Positions 55,640-63,788 of a stretch of 64,000 bases of DNA are shown here, in pieces. Positions within the stretch are counted from its first letter, which is position 1; each line of letters begins with the position of its first letter. A program made the translations under genes and the position numbers. The notes under the pieces are model-generated. The model was not told the origin of the DNA. It searched no databases and saw only the letters and a list, made by a program, of their open reading frames with translations. The DNA is from Rhodoferax aquaticus. GTDB taxonomy: Bacteria; Pseudomonadota; Gammaproteobacteria; Burkholderiales; Burkholderiaceae_C. The stretch is from positions 4,464,001 through 4,528,000 of the forward strand of contig NZ_CP036282.1 of assembly GCF_006974105.1 (NCBI RefSeq), in the 5' to 3' direction.

Positions 55640-57007
55640 CTAGAGCAGGCCGCGCACTACTTCCATGGCTTGTTCTACCCGCTCCACGGGGTGAATGGTC
55701 AGGCCCTCAATGGGCTTTTTGGGCGCGTTGGCCTTGGGCACGATGGCCACGCTAAAGCCCAGCTTGGCCGCTTCTTTGAGCCGCTCTTGCCCACGCGGGG
55801 CAGGCCGCACTTCGCCAGCCAGCCCCACTTCGCCAAAGGCAATAAAGCCCTTGGGCAATGGCTTGCCGCGCAGGGACGAGGTGATGGACAGCATGACGGC
55901 CAAATCGGCCGCTGGCTCGGTAATGCGCACGCCGCCCACGGCGTTCACAAACACGTCTTGGTCCATACACGCCACGCCCGCATGGCGGTGCAACACGGCC
56001 AAGAGCATGGCCAAGCGGTCTTTGTCCAGCCCCACCGACAAGCGCCGGGGAGAGGGGCCGCCACTGTCTACCAAGGCCTGAATTTCGACCAGCATGGGGC
56101 GCGTGCCCTCTAAGGTGACCATCACGCAGCTGCCGGGCACGGGCTCGGCGTGTTGGCTCAAGAAGATAGCGCTGGGGTTGCTCACACCTTTGAGGCCTTT
56201 TTCGGTCATGGCGAACACGCCGATTTCGTTCACTGCGCCAAAGCGGTTTTTGATGGCGCGCACCAGCCGGAACTGGCTGTGGGTGTCGCCTTCAAAGTAC
56301 AGCACGGTGTCCACCATGTGCTCTAGCACGCGCGGGCCGGCCAAGGCGCCTTCTTTGGTGACATGGCCCACCAGCACAATGGCCGTGCCGCTGGACTTGG
56401 CCGCACGCGTGAGGTGCGCCGCACATTCCCGCACCTGCGCGACCGAACCCGGCGCACTGGTGAGCTGGTCGGAGTACACGGTTTGGATGGAGTCAATCAC
56501 CGCCACATCGGGCTGGGTGGCGTCTAGCGTGGCCAGAATTTTCTCAAGCTGAATCTCGGCCAGCACCTTGACCTGGGAGTGGTCCAGCCCCAAGCGGCGC
56601 GAGCGCAAGGCCACCTGCGCGCCACTTTCTTCGCCCGTCACGTACAAGGTGTTTTTGCCCGAGCGTTGCAGCGAGTCCAAAGCTTGCAAGAGCAAGGTGG
56701 ACTTGCCAATGCCGGGGTCGCCGCCAATGAGCACCACCCCGCCTTCGACCATGCCGCCGCCCAGCACACGGTCCAACTCTTCGTGGCCTGTGGGCGTGCG
56801 CTCTACGTCTGAGGCTTCAATGTCTGACAGCACCGCAATTTCTGCCGTCTTGGCCAAGGAGGCAAAGCGGTTTTTGGTAGGCGCATCCGACTGCGCCACC
56901 GATTCCACCAGCGTGTTCCACGCATTGCAGCTAGGGCACTTGCCCAACCATTTAGGACTGGTGCCCCCGCATTCGGAGCACACATAGATAGATTTGTCTT
57001 TGGCCAT
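55640..57007 (-). CDS. radA: DNA repair protein RadA (Sms)
   Basis: A 455-residue RecA-like branch-migration helicase. It has the N-terminal zinc finger CSECGGTSPKWLGKCPSC, Walker A GGDPGIGKSTLLLQ, Walker B VAVIDSIQTVY, the RadA-specific KNRFGAVNEIGVF and a Lon-like C-terminal domain (LPKGFIAFGEVGLAGEVRPAPRG). It promotes branch migration in recombination repair. The ATG at 57007 gives the standard MAKDKS-like start; the frame is open upstream. Confidence 0.97.
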   Translation of the reverse strand: MAKDKSIYVCSECGGTSPKWLGKCPSCNAWNTLVESVAQSDAPTKNRFASLAKTAEIAVLSDIEASDVERTPTGHEELDRVLGGGMVEGGVVLIGGDPGIGKSTLLLQALDSLQRSGKNTLYVTGEESGAQVALRSRRLGLDHSQVKVLAEIQLEKILATLDATQPDVAVIDSIQTVYSDQLTSAPGSVAQVRECAAHLTRAAKSSGTAIVLVGHVTKEGALAGPRVLEHMVDTVLYFEGDTHSQFRLVRAIKNRFGAVNEIGVFAMTEKGLKGVSNPSAIFLSQHAEPVPGSCVMVTLEGTRPMLVEIQALVDSGGPSPRRLSVGLDKDRLAMLLAVLHRHAGVACMDQDVFVNAVGGVRITEPAADLAVMLSITSSLRGKPLPKGFIAFGEVGLAGEVRPAPRGQERLKEAAKLGFSVAIVPKANAPKKPIEGLTIHPVERVEQAMEVVRGLL

Positions 57008-57063
57008 AGCGCAATGGTACTGTACAAAACCACAGAGGAAAACTCTGCACAAACGGCATTTGC

Positions 57064-57108
57064 TATGGTTTATATAGCTTCTTACGCAATATCCATGGGC
57101 GTCAGTGG
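57064..57108. repeat. Dispersed repeat copy 6
   Basis: TATATAGCTTCTTACGCAAT with ATCCATGGGCG, upstream of radA and next to the IS30 remnant. Confidence 0.55.
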
Positions 57109-57125
57109 CACTTTTGGAGGTGGAT

Positions 57126-57384
57126 TCAAGTACAAAGTGCAACGGAATGCAGGGTAAGAGGTCTTACGGGTAGGTTGTAGAAGACCTCATGTGGGGTACG
57201 GTAGCCTAGGCATTTGCGCGGCCGGTGATTGAGTAGGTAGGCAGTCACTGACTTGCTGGGGTGAGAGGCTCAAGCGCAGATACAGCTCAACGAGCTGCCA
57301 CTGCTGTGGATCGAACTGGCGGGCGTTGCGACGCTGCCTCTGTCGCGCTGTGGCTCTTTCTTGGACCAAGTGTGTATAGGTCAT
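57126..57384 (-). pseudogene. IS30-family transposase remnant
   Basis: Two frames on the minus strand carry IS30 pieces. One runs from 57384 with RQRQRRNARQFDPQQW and LSLSPQQVSDCL, the inner N-terminal part. The other gives NHRPRKCLGYRTPHEVFYNL, the classic C-terminal block, ending at TGA 57126. The central DDE region is missing and the frame shifts at about 57236, so the gene has an internal deletion. It marks an old insertion at the border of the T6SS islet. Confidence 0.8.
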
Positions 57385-57483
57385 GGTGCAACGATTGAGA
57401 CTGGCCGGTCACAAAAGTGCATCCTATTCACTCTTGGCCCAACCCGTTTCTAAAACGTTGCACTGCGTACTTGAATCCGCTGC

Positions 57484-57525
57484 TTGAATAAAGCAGCTTG
57501 CATGAGTCGCCTCCGCTTGGGCGCA
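57484..57525 (-). repeat. Repeated gene-start motif, copy 1
   Basis: On the minus strand GGAGGCGACTC is followed by ATGCAAGCTGCTTTATTCAA. The frame closes after 17 codons, so it is a truncated gene start. Related sequences lie at 60947-60985 and 63687-63728. Confidence 0.55.
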
Positions 57526-57554
57526 GCAACGCCCGGAACGGTATGTGTTTGAGG

Positions 57555-58160
57555 CTAATGAATTTGTTTATCAACAAACCCAGGCTTGCATTGCGGCGCT
57601 TCAAACTGCTTTTGCCATGGGGTTGGGGGGCTGCCGAAGTCCCCCCAGCACTTGCCATCTTTAATGGGCCAGTTTTCAAAATCTAGGCTATTGACAATGC
57701 GCCAACCCACTGGGGTTTTATTCAAAAACCATACGATGCGCCCCCTTCCCTCTGGCAGCGGTAAATGACGCAAATCCGTGATGACTTCGACAGCGGCTAC
57801 ATCGCCCTCAACCACTGGGGTAGCGATTTTGGTGGGTAGGGCGGTGTCCTGCATATCACGTAGGAGTTCGCTGCTACCAACTGTGTAACGTCCACTTTTT
57901 TGGCATGGTTTCTTTTTATCTTGCGAAACCAATAAAGACGCATCAAAAAACTGAGATTGCAACTTGCACAATCGACTCAGGTCATATTTTCCGTTGTATT
58001 CAGCGTACTCAAAATTGTTAATGGAGTACGAATACATCTTCGTCATGAGCTGCTTGACCGCCTTCTGATCCTCCGTCAGCGTGGCCGCCCATCCGTGGGT
58101 GAGCATCAGACCCAACACACACGCAGCGAGGCCACGCAAAGCCTTGATAGATAACTTCAT
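57555..58160 (-). CDS. Predicted exported immunity protein for the peptidase/lysozyme effector
   Basis: A 201-residue protein with a Sec signal peptide (ALRGLAACVLGLMLTHGWAA). The mature part has NNFEYAEYNGKYDLSRLCKL, VEVITDLRHLPLP and IVWFLNKTPVGWRIVNSLDF, a pattern resembling small periplasmic NTF2-like or immunity proteins; four or more Cys are present. It overlaps the effector gene by 4 bp, the usual layout for a T6SS effector/immunity pair. No named immunity family is recognised. Confidence 0.65.
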   Translation of the reverse strand: MKLSIKALRGLAACVLGLMLTHGWAATLTEDQKAVKQLMTKMYSYSINNFEYAEYNGKYDLSRLCKLQSQFFDASLLVSQDKKKPCQKSGRYTVGSSELLRDMQDTALPTKIATPVVEGDVAAVEVITDLRHLPLPEGRGRIVWFLNKTPVGWRIVNSLDFENWPIKDGKCWGDFGSPPTPWQKQFEAPQCKPGFVDKQIH

Positions 58161-60145
58161 TTCAGGTTCGCCTTTCGTTTCTCTTCGTCCAAATACTGGT
58201 TAAACAAACCCATAACGTAAGCCAAATCCATAGGTTTGCCTTCTGCTGTTTTGCGTTTCGCGTTGTGCTTGCCACCGGGCAGACTACTCCACTCGCCGGG
58301 CAAGGTGGTGTCGGTAATGGCCTTCTCGATGTCCCCCTTTCGGATGAAGTTCAACGCCCCCCGGTCATACAGTTTCATGACGGCAATGCGGTGCTGTATC
58401 TCGGGGCTGAATTTGTCTTTGCCTGCAGGCACAACAATCAAGCCGAGATCAAACTTCTCCTTCCAGGTACCGTACAGAATTTGGTACGCACCCGCAGCGG
58501 TAGAGCCTTTCTCAGAATTGCCGTTGCCCTCCCAGGGGTGGGTTTTGTAGGAGACAAAGCGCCGTGAACCGGGGTTGTTAGGCAGGGCTGCAAACAGCAT
58601 GTTGAATCGCTTGGTGTCATCCGGCTCTTCTTGGCCTTCATATTCGCGCAAGCAACGCAAAAACGCCAAGATGCGCAGAGTGGGCATGGGGTCATAGACC
58701 TTGCGGTAAATGCGCGGGTGGGGGTTGTAGCGAAGCCAATTAGGTTCACCGGGACTGGGGTCTTTAACGCTCTTTGGAGGAATATGGTCGCTGATATACC
58801 CGTCGTAGCTACGTATATCAATATGCCCAAAGTTGGGTTTATTGCTCTCTGCAGGTGACACATCTGCCAACTTAAAGTCAATTTTCTTCCCTTGGGTCTT
58901 GTATTCCTTGACCTTCTTTGCAAACGCGTCGTTACGACGCTCTTTTTCTAGGGTTTGGGCGGACCAGGCATACACAATCACATCGCCCGCAGCGGCCCAG
59001 CGCGGGTCGGGCACCGAGTCGGTCACGTCCATAAACCCACGGCTCAGCAGTTCAGCCCCTGCATCGCTGGCGGCCTCGTTGCCCGGCGCTGTGTGGATGA
59101 CGTTGGCCCGCATGAGCGCAATCTTGACGTAGGCATAGCAATAGCCTTTTGCTTTGTCACTTCCTTTGACCGGGTAGTCCTGCAACTTCTTGGTACCGTT
59201 TTTCTCTTTGGCCAAAAAATTGTGCGTGCCACCGGTGATTTCATAGGCCGTTTGCTCGGTGGCAATCTCTATCAAGTGCTTCACTTGCTCGCTCATGCTG
59301 CCGCTGTAGGCCACCGTTGTATCGAAGGTTGCAATGGCGCTGGAGGCACCTGCTGCGGGCGCTGCTTTGGATGCCCCTTGTTTGCCGGATGCGCCACCCG
59401 CCTTGGCCGCTGGACTTGATGGCCTTGCTTGTGCCGCATTCACATCACCAAGCCCAAACAGATGCAAGGTGCTCATGAGCCAGCGGCCCCACCAGTCGCG
59501 CGACTTTTCTGTATAGACAGCTACTGGCTCGCCCTTGCGGTTGCGACCGGTGGCAAGCGGGGCCGATGCGCCTGTCTTAGGCGCTGCGGCACGTTGGGGG
59601 TCAGGCAGCTTTTTGCTCACGGGTTTGGGCACAGCAGCCATGTTGGTGGCGGCTGCAATTGGCGCTGGTTGATTGCGCCCCTCATCACGGTAGCTGGGGC
59701 TGACTGCGGGCTCCGAATCGGCGGGTGCTGCAGGTTCTGCGGGCTCTTTGCTGACTACGCCAGCATCTTCCGGCTCAAAGCGCGGAATCTGCGCCTCTAT
59801 CTCTCCCGGCTCGCCCGCGTGGAGCTGGGTTTTCGCTTCCAAGACCACGGCCGGGCTGGTGTAGGTCCAACAGGCATCCGCGCTGCTGGTCGTGCAACTG
59901 TCAATCAGCTTGTAGCTGCCGTCCATGCGCTTGACGGAAATCTCAATAGGTGTTTCAGGCCATGACCAAAGAAGTGGCAAGCCTCCGTCAGCGTCCGTAG
60001 TTTTTTGATATTCCTGCTCGCCCACTTTAATCAGCACATCCAGATGGGCGATGGGCAGTCCATCCAAACCCAAGAAGTTGATGGCGGTCGTGGGAGCGGT
60101 GACCGCCGCTTCGGTGCTAGGAACAGTTGGTGTTTCAGTTGTCAT
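58157..60145 (-). CDS. Putative T6SS effector: CHAP/NlpC-like peptidase plus GH104-like lysozyme
   Basis: A 662-residue protein without a signal peptide. The N-terminal ~110 residues form a beta domain (INFLGLDGLPIAHLDVLI, TTDADGGLPLLW), followed by an Ala/Pro-rich linker (about 120-290). A papain-like amidase region has GYCYAYVKIAL (Cys336), GDVIVYAW and FGHIDIR (His441). The C-terminal domain resembles lambda-type lysozymes (GH104): REYEG (Glu501/503) and STAAGAYQILYGTW (548-561). Two peptidoglycan-cutting domains and the adjacent exported partner fit a T6SS antibacterial effector. It is 11 bp downstream of the VgrG-like gene. Confidence 0.75.
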   Translation of the reverse strand: MTTETPTVPSTEAAVTAPTTAINFLGLDGLPIAHLDVLIKVGEQEYQKTTDADGGLPLLWSWPETPIEISVKRMDGSYKLIDSCTTSSADACWTYTSPAVVLEAKTQLHAGEPGEIEAQIPRFEPEDAGVVSKEPAEPAAPADSEPAVSPSYRDEGRNQPAPIAAATNMAAVPKPVSKKLPDPQRAAAPKTGASAPLATGRNRKGEPVAVYTEKSRDWWGRWLMSTLHLFGLGDVNAAQARPSSPAAKAGGASGKQGASKAAPAAGASSAIATFDTTVAYSGSMSEQVKHLIEIATEQTAYEITGGTHNFLAKEKNGTKKLQDYPVKGSDKAKGYCYAYVKIALMRANVIHTAPGNEAASDAGAELLSRGFMDVTDSVPDPRWAAAGDVIVYAWSAQTLEKERRNDAFAKKVKEYKTQGKKIDFKLADVSPAESNKPNFGHIDIRSYDGYISDHIPPKSVKDPSPGEPNWLRYNPHPRIYRKVYDPMPTLRILAFLRCLREYEGQEEPDDTKRFNMLFAALPNNPGSRRFVSYKTHPWEGNGNSEKGSTAAGAYQILYGTWKEKFDLGLIVVPAGKDKFSPEIQHRIAVMKLYDRGALNFIRKGDIEKAITDTTLPGEWSSLPGGKHNAKRKTAEGKPMDLAYVMGLFNQYLDEEKRKANLK

Positions 60146-60156
60146 GCGTGTTCTCT

Positions 60157-60882
60157 TTATGCGTGTTTGACGTCAGCACTTTTGCCCCATGGACCATCAC
60201 CCAATACCACGCGCACGGTTTCTGGTTTGTCCGAGTAGATGGGTGGCGTGTTGCCTTTGCTGTCTAAAAAACCTTGCGCAAGAAGTTCGCCTGTGTCGTT
60301 GTAGGCCCTGAACTTTGGAAGCGCTGCCGCTTTGGTCTGACTGCCCACCACCCCCACTTTTCCCACTGCGTTGATTTGAATGCTGTACGGCTTGGGCAAG
60401 TTCTCCGGCACAAACGGCAAACTCGGCATGCTCACACTCCCCGCCTTGCCCGGTGCCAGCCCGTGATAGGCCGCATGCGCCACATGGCTGCCGGCTGTTT
60501 GGCTGTGGATGCCGGCTGCACTCCACACCGTTTGGCTGCCGCCGCCGTTGATGACCAGCCGCTCTTTGGCCATGATGCTGACCCGGTTGGCGGTGACGGT
60601 GATGTCCAGCTTGGAGAGCAGGTTCACGCTCTTTTGCAGGGCTTGGATGTCAATGTCTGCTTTGGCGCTTACGAGTTTGATGCCGCTGTGCTTGGGGTCT
60701 TTCTTGCCTTTGCCGTAAGCAAACAGCTTGATGGCTTCTTTGGCACTCAAGAGCCAACTCTTGACGGTAGACGTGCTCACATGCCCACCCGCGCTGATGG
60801 CATGGTGCGCCTGGCGGTGCTGGTGCGTGCTGCCTGCGGTGGTGCTCTCAATCAAGGGGCCGGCGATCAGGGGTTTGCTCAC
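60157..60882 (-). CDS. Orphan VgrG C-terminal (DUF2345) protein
   Basis: A 241-residue protein matching only the C-terminal DUF2345 part of VgrG: LSAKEAIKLFAYGKG, KLVSAKADIDIQALQKSVNL, TANRVSIMAKERLVINGGGS and TVWSAAGIHSQTAGSHV. The rest is a tail (residues 150-241) ending in a short beta domain (AYNDTGELLAQGFLDSKG), often used to dock effectors. The gp27/gp5-like N-terminal parts of VgrG are absent, so it is either truncated or a stand-alone adaptor. The GTG start at 60882 overlaps the stop of a 28-codon frame. Confidence 0.8.
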   Translation of the reverse strand: MSKPLIAGPLIESTTAGSTHQHRQAHHAISAGGHVSTSTVKSWLLSAKEAIKLFAYGKGKKDPKHSGIKLVSAKADIDIQALQKSVNLLSKLDITVTANRVSIMAKERLVINGGGSQTVWSAAGIHSQTAGSHVAHAAYHGLAPGKAGSVSMPSLPFVPENLPKPYSIQINAVGKVGVVGSQTKAAALPKFRAYNDTGELLAQGFLDSKGNTPPIYSDKPETVRVVLGDGPWGKSADVKHA

Positions 60883-60965
60883 TGAAGTCGCTCTTTTTTT
60901 GATAGCTGTTCAGGCACATCCAACGTGCGTGATCGCCCTTTTTTCTTGTAAAAGTCAGCTTGCAT
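60879..60965 (-). CDS. 28-codon small ORF coupled to the VgrG-like gene
   Basis: ATG at 60965 gives MQADFYKKKGRSRTLDVPEQ followed by LSKKERLQ and a TGA that overlaps the GTG start of the DUF2345 gene. The 5' end is one of three similar gene starts in this islet. It may be the remnant of a longer gene; translation is unproven. Confidence 0.4.
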   Translation of the reverse strand: MQADFYKKKGRSRTLDVPEQLSKKERLQ

Positions 60966-60985
60966 GACACGCATCCGCGCTCAAG
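60947..60985 (-). repeat. Repeated gene-start motif, copy 2
   Basis: Minus-strand GCGGATGCGTGTC-ATGCAAGCTGACTTTTACAA, related to the copies at 57484-57525 and 63687-63728. Confidence 0.5.
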
Positions 60986-61014
60986 TCAGACGTTCTGATG
61001 GCGAAAAGGCACAA

Positions 61015-61662
61015 CTAATCCACAAACTCCACGGTTTGCAACAACTTGATGAGATAGGGCACCAAACTCTTTTTAGGTTCTCTTAGCGCACCGGCATTTG
61101 TAGTACTTGCACACAGCACCACCGGGGTACGCATCAGACACGCTGAAAACATGCGCTCACGCCGCGTCTCCTCGCCTATGGTGACGTTCTCCACGCGGTA
61201 ATACCCGGTGGCGTTAACCGCATCAAGTTGCCCCCCAAAACGCGACTTTGCAAGCAACTTGGCCTGCACAGGGTTATCGATGAATGCTTCATCCGCAGGG
61301 CCAACTTCGATGGGATGGATCACCCATTTACCGGACACAGGGTCACGCATGGCACCGTTGTTCACATCTTTGTCGATGTCCATGTAGGCATAGGACTGCG
61401 CAGGTTTGCCGTTGTCTGACTCTGCAAAGGGGCGGCAATCAAAGTTCAGCATCATGGTGACACTGGGATAGAAAGGATTCATACCCCGATAGGACAGACG
61501 GTCCTCACGAAACCCGTTATACAAATCTTGATACTTGAAACGACAGTCGCCGACCTTTGCTTGCACTATCGGTGCAGCAGCCCGGGAAACACCTGCATCC
61601 GCCCAGCAGATATGTACGCAAAGCACATTGAAAACAATCGCACTGACAGTTGCTAAACGCAT
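61015..61662 (-). CDS. Predicted exported immunity protein for the GH19-like effector
   Basis: A 215-residue protein with an N-terminal hydrophobic segment (VSAIVFNVLCVHICWADAG) that looks like a signal peptide. The mature part has DCRFKYQDLYNGFREDRLSY, SYAYMDIDKDVNNG, ERMFSACLMRTPVVLCA and SLVPYLIKLLQTVEFVD. It begins 2 bp after the effector stop. The partial gene at the window end is a paralogue. No named family is recognised; immunity is inferred from position and export. Confidence 0.65.
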   Translation of the reverse strand: MRLATVSAIVFNVLCVHICWADAGVSRAAAPIVQAKVGDCRFKYQDLYNGFREDRLSYRGMNPFYPSVTMMLNFDCRPFAESDNGKPAQSYAYMDIDKDVNNGAMRDPVSGKWVIHPIEVGPADEAFIDNPVQAKLLAKSRFGGQLDAVNATGYYRVENVTIGEETRRERMFSACLMRTPVVLCASTTNAGALREPKKSLVPYLIKLLQTVEFVD

Positions 61663-61664
61663 AT

Positions 61665-63689
61665 TCAGACCCTCCGTGGTGTCATGGTTTCAGGCAGAAG
61701 CGAGGTGCCGCTTGCGGTGGGGAATTGCATCTCGCTGACCACCATCAGCACCTGCGTATAAGCACAACACCTGTCCACAAAGCCATTCAGGCTCAAGCTC
61801 CAGGGCGTATTGACCGCTCCCGGTAAATTGACCTTGGCGCACGCCTCCCAGAATGAAACGCTGCGGTAGTAGCTCAGCGTAGCGTGAGGTGCGGCGTACT
61901 GCGCTACCGTTTGACGTTCCAGCACATGCGCACCGTCCGCATTGCGATTGGCGTCCTTCATCGCCCAATAAAAGCCGGCGCTGTTGGCGGCGTCAGCTAA
62001 ACGCCTGTCATTCACGTCATCGCGCCACCCCTTCATTTCCTGAGTCAATGCCGGAAAGTGAGGGTCTTGCAAACCCGCATTGCTATTGGCGCTGTGGGCC
62101 TGTTTGGCTGCGGCTTGGAGAGCCGCTTTCAATGACTCAGGAACACTACGCCCAATCCACTGCCAGTAGTCAATGTAGTTACTCGCATGCGTCAGCTGCA
62201 AGAAACCACGCCCAAACCATGGCGCGTACCAGTAGCCCGTTGGGCTACCTTCCTGCAAGGCGCTCAGCCAAGCGGTTTCCTGAATCGCATTGCCGAAGAA
62301 CGAAGCCTGTCGCTTGGGCGACGTGATGCCAAATTTGCGCATCATGCGATTGAGCGGATCAGCCTGCGCATCAATCAAAGCGCTTGCTGGCGTGAAGTTC
62401 AAAGGCTCCCAGTGATAGCGATGCTCCAACGGGCTGGATGCATTGGCTTTGTATTTCTGGTGCCGTATGACCTTCATGGGCACCATCTGCTTTAGCTCGC
62501 TCTTACTCAACCACCCACACCTACGCATCTGCTCAATGAACTCCAAGGGATGCAAATGCCACTGCGCATCCTTGTAGGCTTGCGGCAAGTCCGTCATGGT
62601 CAGCGCCTTGATGTGTGCTGACAGCTTTTTCCAGTTCTCCCCGGTAGCGTCGCTCTTGAAGTAGTCCTCTTCCTTGATGTGCCCATAGCGCGCTTCAAAG
62701 TCGCCTTGGTCAAACTCCGTGGGGAACTTGCAGATGGCTTTGCGCAGCTTGTGCGCAATCGCCGCTTTGCTGGTTTGCTCAAACAGGCGTGTGGGCTTGG
62801 CCCGTGCCTCTTGCTTGGCCTGCGCCCCTTCTATCTCGCTCGTCAGAAGGGTCTTGAGTTTGGCACTGTCACAGCGCTGGTCGGTGGTGCGGGTGTCATC
62901 GCCGATGCAATTCCAGCCTAGCACCGATGGGAAGTCTGCATCGCTGAATTTGCAGCTGCCTGCGGCGTTCAGGTCTGCCCACACCTCGCCTGCGGGTGTC
63001 ACTATCTTTCTCCAGTGGGCTGCGTTAGTGGGTAGCGGGTCTTTGTCGGTGGCTGCATCCCCCCAGCCTAGGTTGCGCCCAAAGCGCAAGAGTTCGTACC
63101 AGCCGCTGGGGCTGCTGCTGGCCTTGTATGCCGCTGGCAGGCTGTTGTGGCGGGTGTTGGCCTCCTGGTACAGCTTGTATTCGGCTTCTGTGTCGCTGCG
63201 CGGGCTGCCGATAGGCGCGCCCTCCACCGTGTAGCTGGTAAGCGTTGCATTGCCTGCGTAGCTGATTTGCACCCATTGGGCTGTGCCCAAGGTTTGCGCG
63301 GCTGCGCTTTGCAGGTGCTGGGTGGGCACCGTGCTTTGTACCGGTGTGCTCTGTGGCAGGTAGATGTAGGTGCTGCCGAACACCGCATCGGTGCGGCCAT
63401 CTTTGCTGGGGGCGGCATCCGCGTTAGGCCAGGTGGAGGGGTCTTGCCCGAGCAGCTTTTTGAGGTTTTCGTCGTTCAAACAAATCTCAAAGTGCATGTG
63501 CCCAGGCTGGGCATAGATGTGGCTCAGGTACGCGAACACGTTGTAGACGCGCTGCCGTGGGATTACTTGCACGAGTGCGGAGACACTGATGAGGACTTTC
63601 CTATTCTCAGAAGCTCCTTTTTTGATAGCGGCTAGCGCAAATTCCACGGTCGCTATCGGCCTTTTGGGCCTAAATAAAGCAGCTTGCAT
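61665..63689 (-). CDS. Putative T6SS effector with GH19-like muramidase domain
   Basis: About 674 residues, no signal peptide. Residues ~30-70 contain PGHMHFEICLNDENLKKLLG, the tail of a domain seen in multi-domain T6SS effectors. The C-terminal ~220 residues are GH19-like (chitinase/lysozyme fold): FFGNAIQETAW (catalytic Glu about 471), GRGFLQLTHASNYIDYW and DDVNDRRLADAANSAGFYW. It likely cuts peptidoglycan of rival cells. The ATG at 63689 has a GGGGG site; the frame is open to 63788. The N-terminal domain looks cut and fused to a repeat-derived start. Confidence 0.75.
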   Translation of the reverse strand: MQAALFRPKRPIATVEFALAAIKKGASENRKVLISVSALVQVIPRQRVYNVFAYLSHIYAQPGHMHFEICLNDENLKKLLGQDPSTWPNADAAPSKDGRTDAVFGSTYIYLPQSTPVQSTVPTQHLQSAAAQTLGTAQWVQISYAGNATLTSYTVEGAPIGSPRSDTEAEYKLYQEANTRHNSLPAAYKASSSPSGWYELLRFGRNLGWGDAATDKDPLPTNAAHWRKIVTPAGEVWADLNAAGSCKFSDADFPSVLGWNCIGDDTRTTDQRCDSAKLKTLLTSEIEGAQAKQEARAKPTRLFEQTSKAAIAHKLRKAICKFPTEFDQGDFEARYGHIKEEDYFKSDATGENWKKLSAHIKALTMTDLPQAYKDAQWHLHPLEFIEQMRRCGWLSKSELKQMVPMKVIRHQKYKANASSPLEHRYHWEPLNFTPASALIDAQADPLNRMMRKFGITSPKRQASFFGNAIQETAWLSALQEGSPTGYWYAPWFGRGFLQLTHASNYIDYWQWIGRSVPESLKAALQAAAKQAHSANSNAGLQDPHFPALTQEMKGWRDDVNDRRLADAANSAGFYWAMKDANRNADGAHVLERQTVAQYAAPHATLSYYRSVSFWEACAKVNLPGAVNTPWSLSLNGFVDRCCAYTQVLMVVSEMQFPTASGTSLLPETMTPRRV

Positions 63690-63700
63690 TAATCGCCCCC
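63613..63700. repeat. Dispersed repeat copy 7, compound
   Basis: TTTTTTGATAGCGGCTAGCG and then TCGCTATCGGCCTTTTGGGCC, a diverged copy. It codes for the first residues of the GH19-like effector. Confidence 0.4.
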
Positions 63701-63728
63701 GCTTAGCCGCAGTTGTGTGCGGTGTGGT
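63687..63728 (-). repeat. Repeated gene-start motif, copy 3
   Basis: Minus-strand GCGGGGGCGATTA-ATGCAAGCTGCTTTATTTAG. It is the probable start of the GH19-like effector gene and closely matches copy 1. Confidence 0.55.
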
Positions 63729-63788
63729 GTGTTTGCGATTAGTGGGATAGACGAGCACTGCTGAGCTCGATGCAATCGCTTGCACCAC

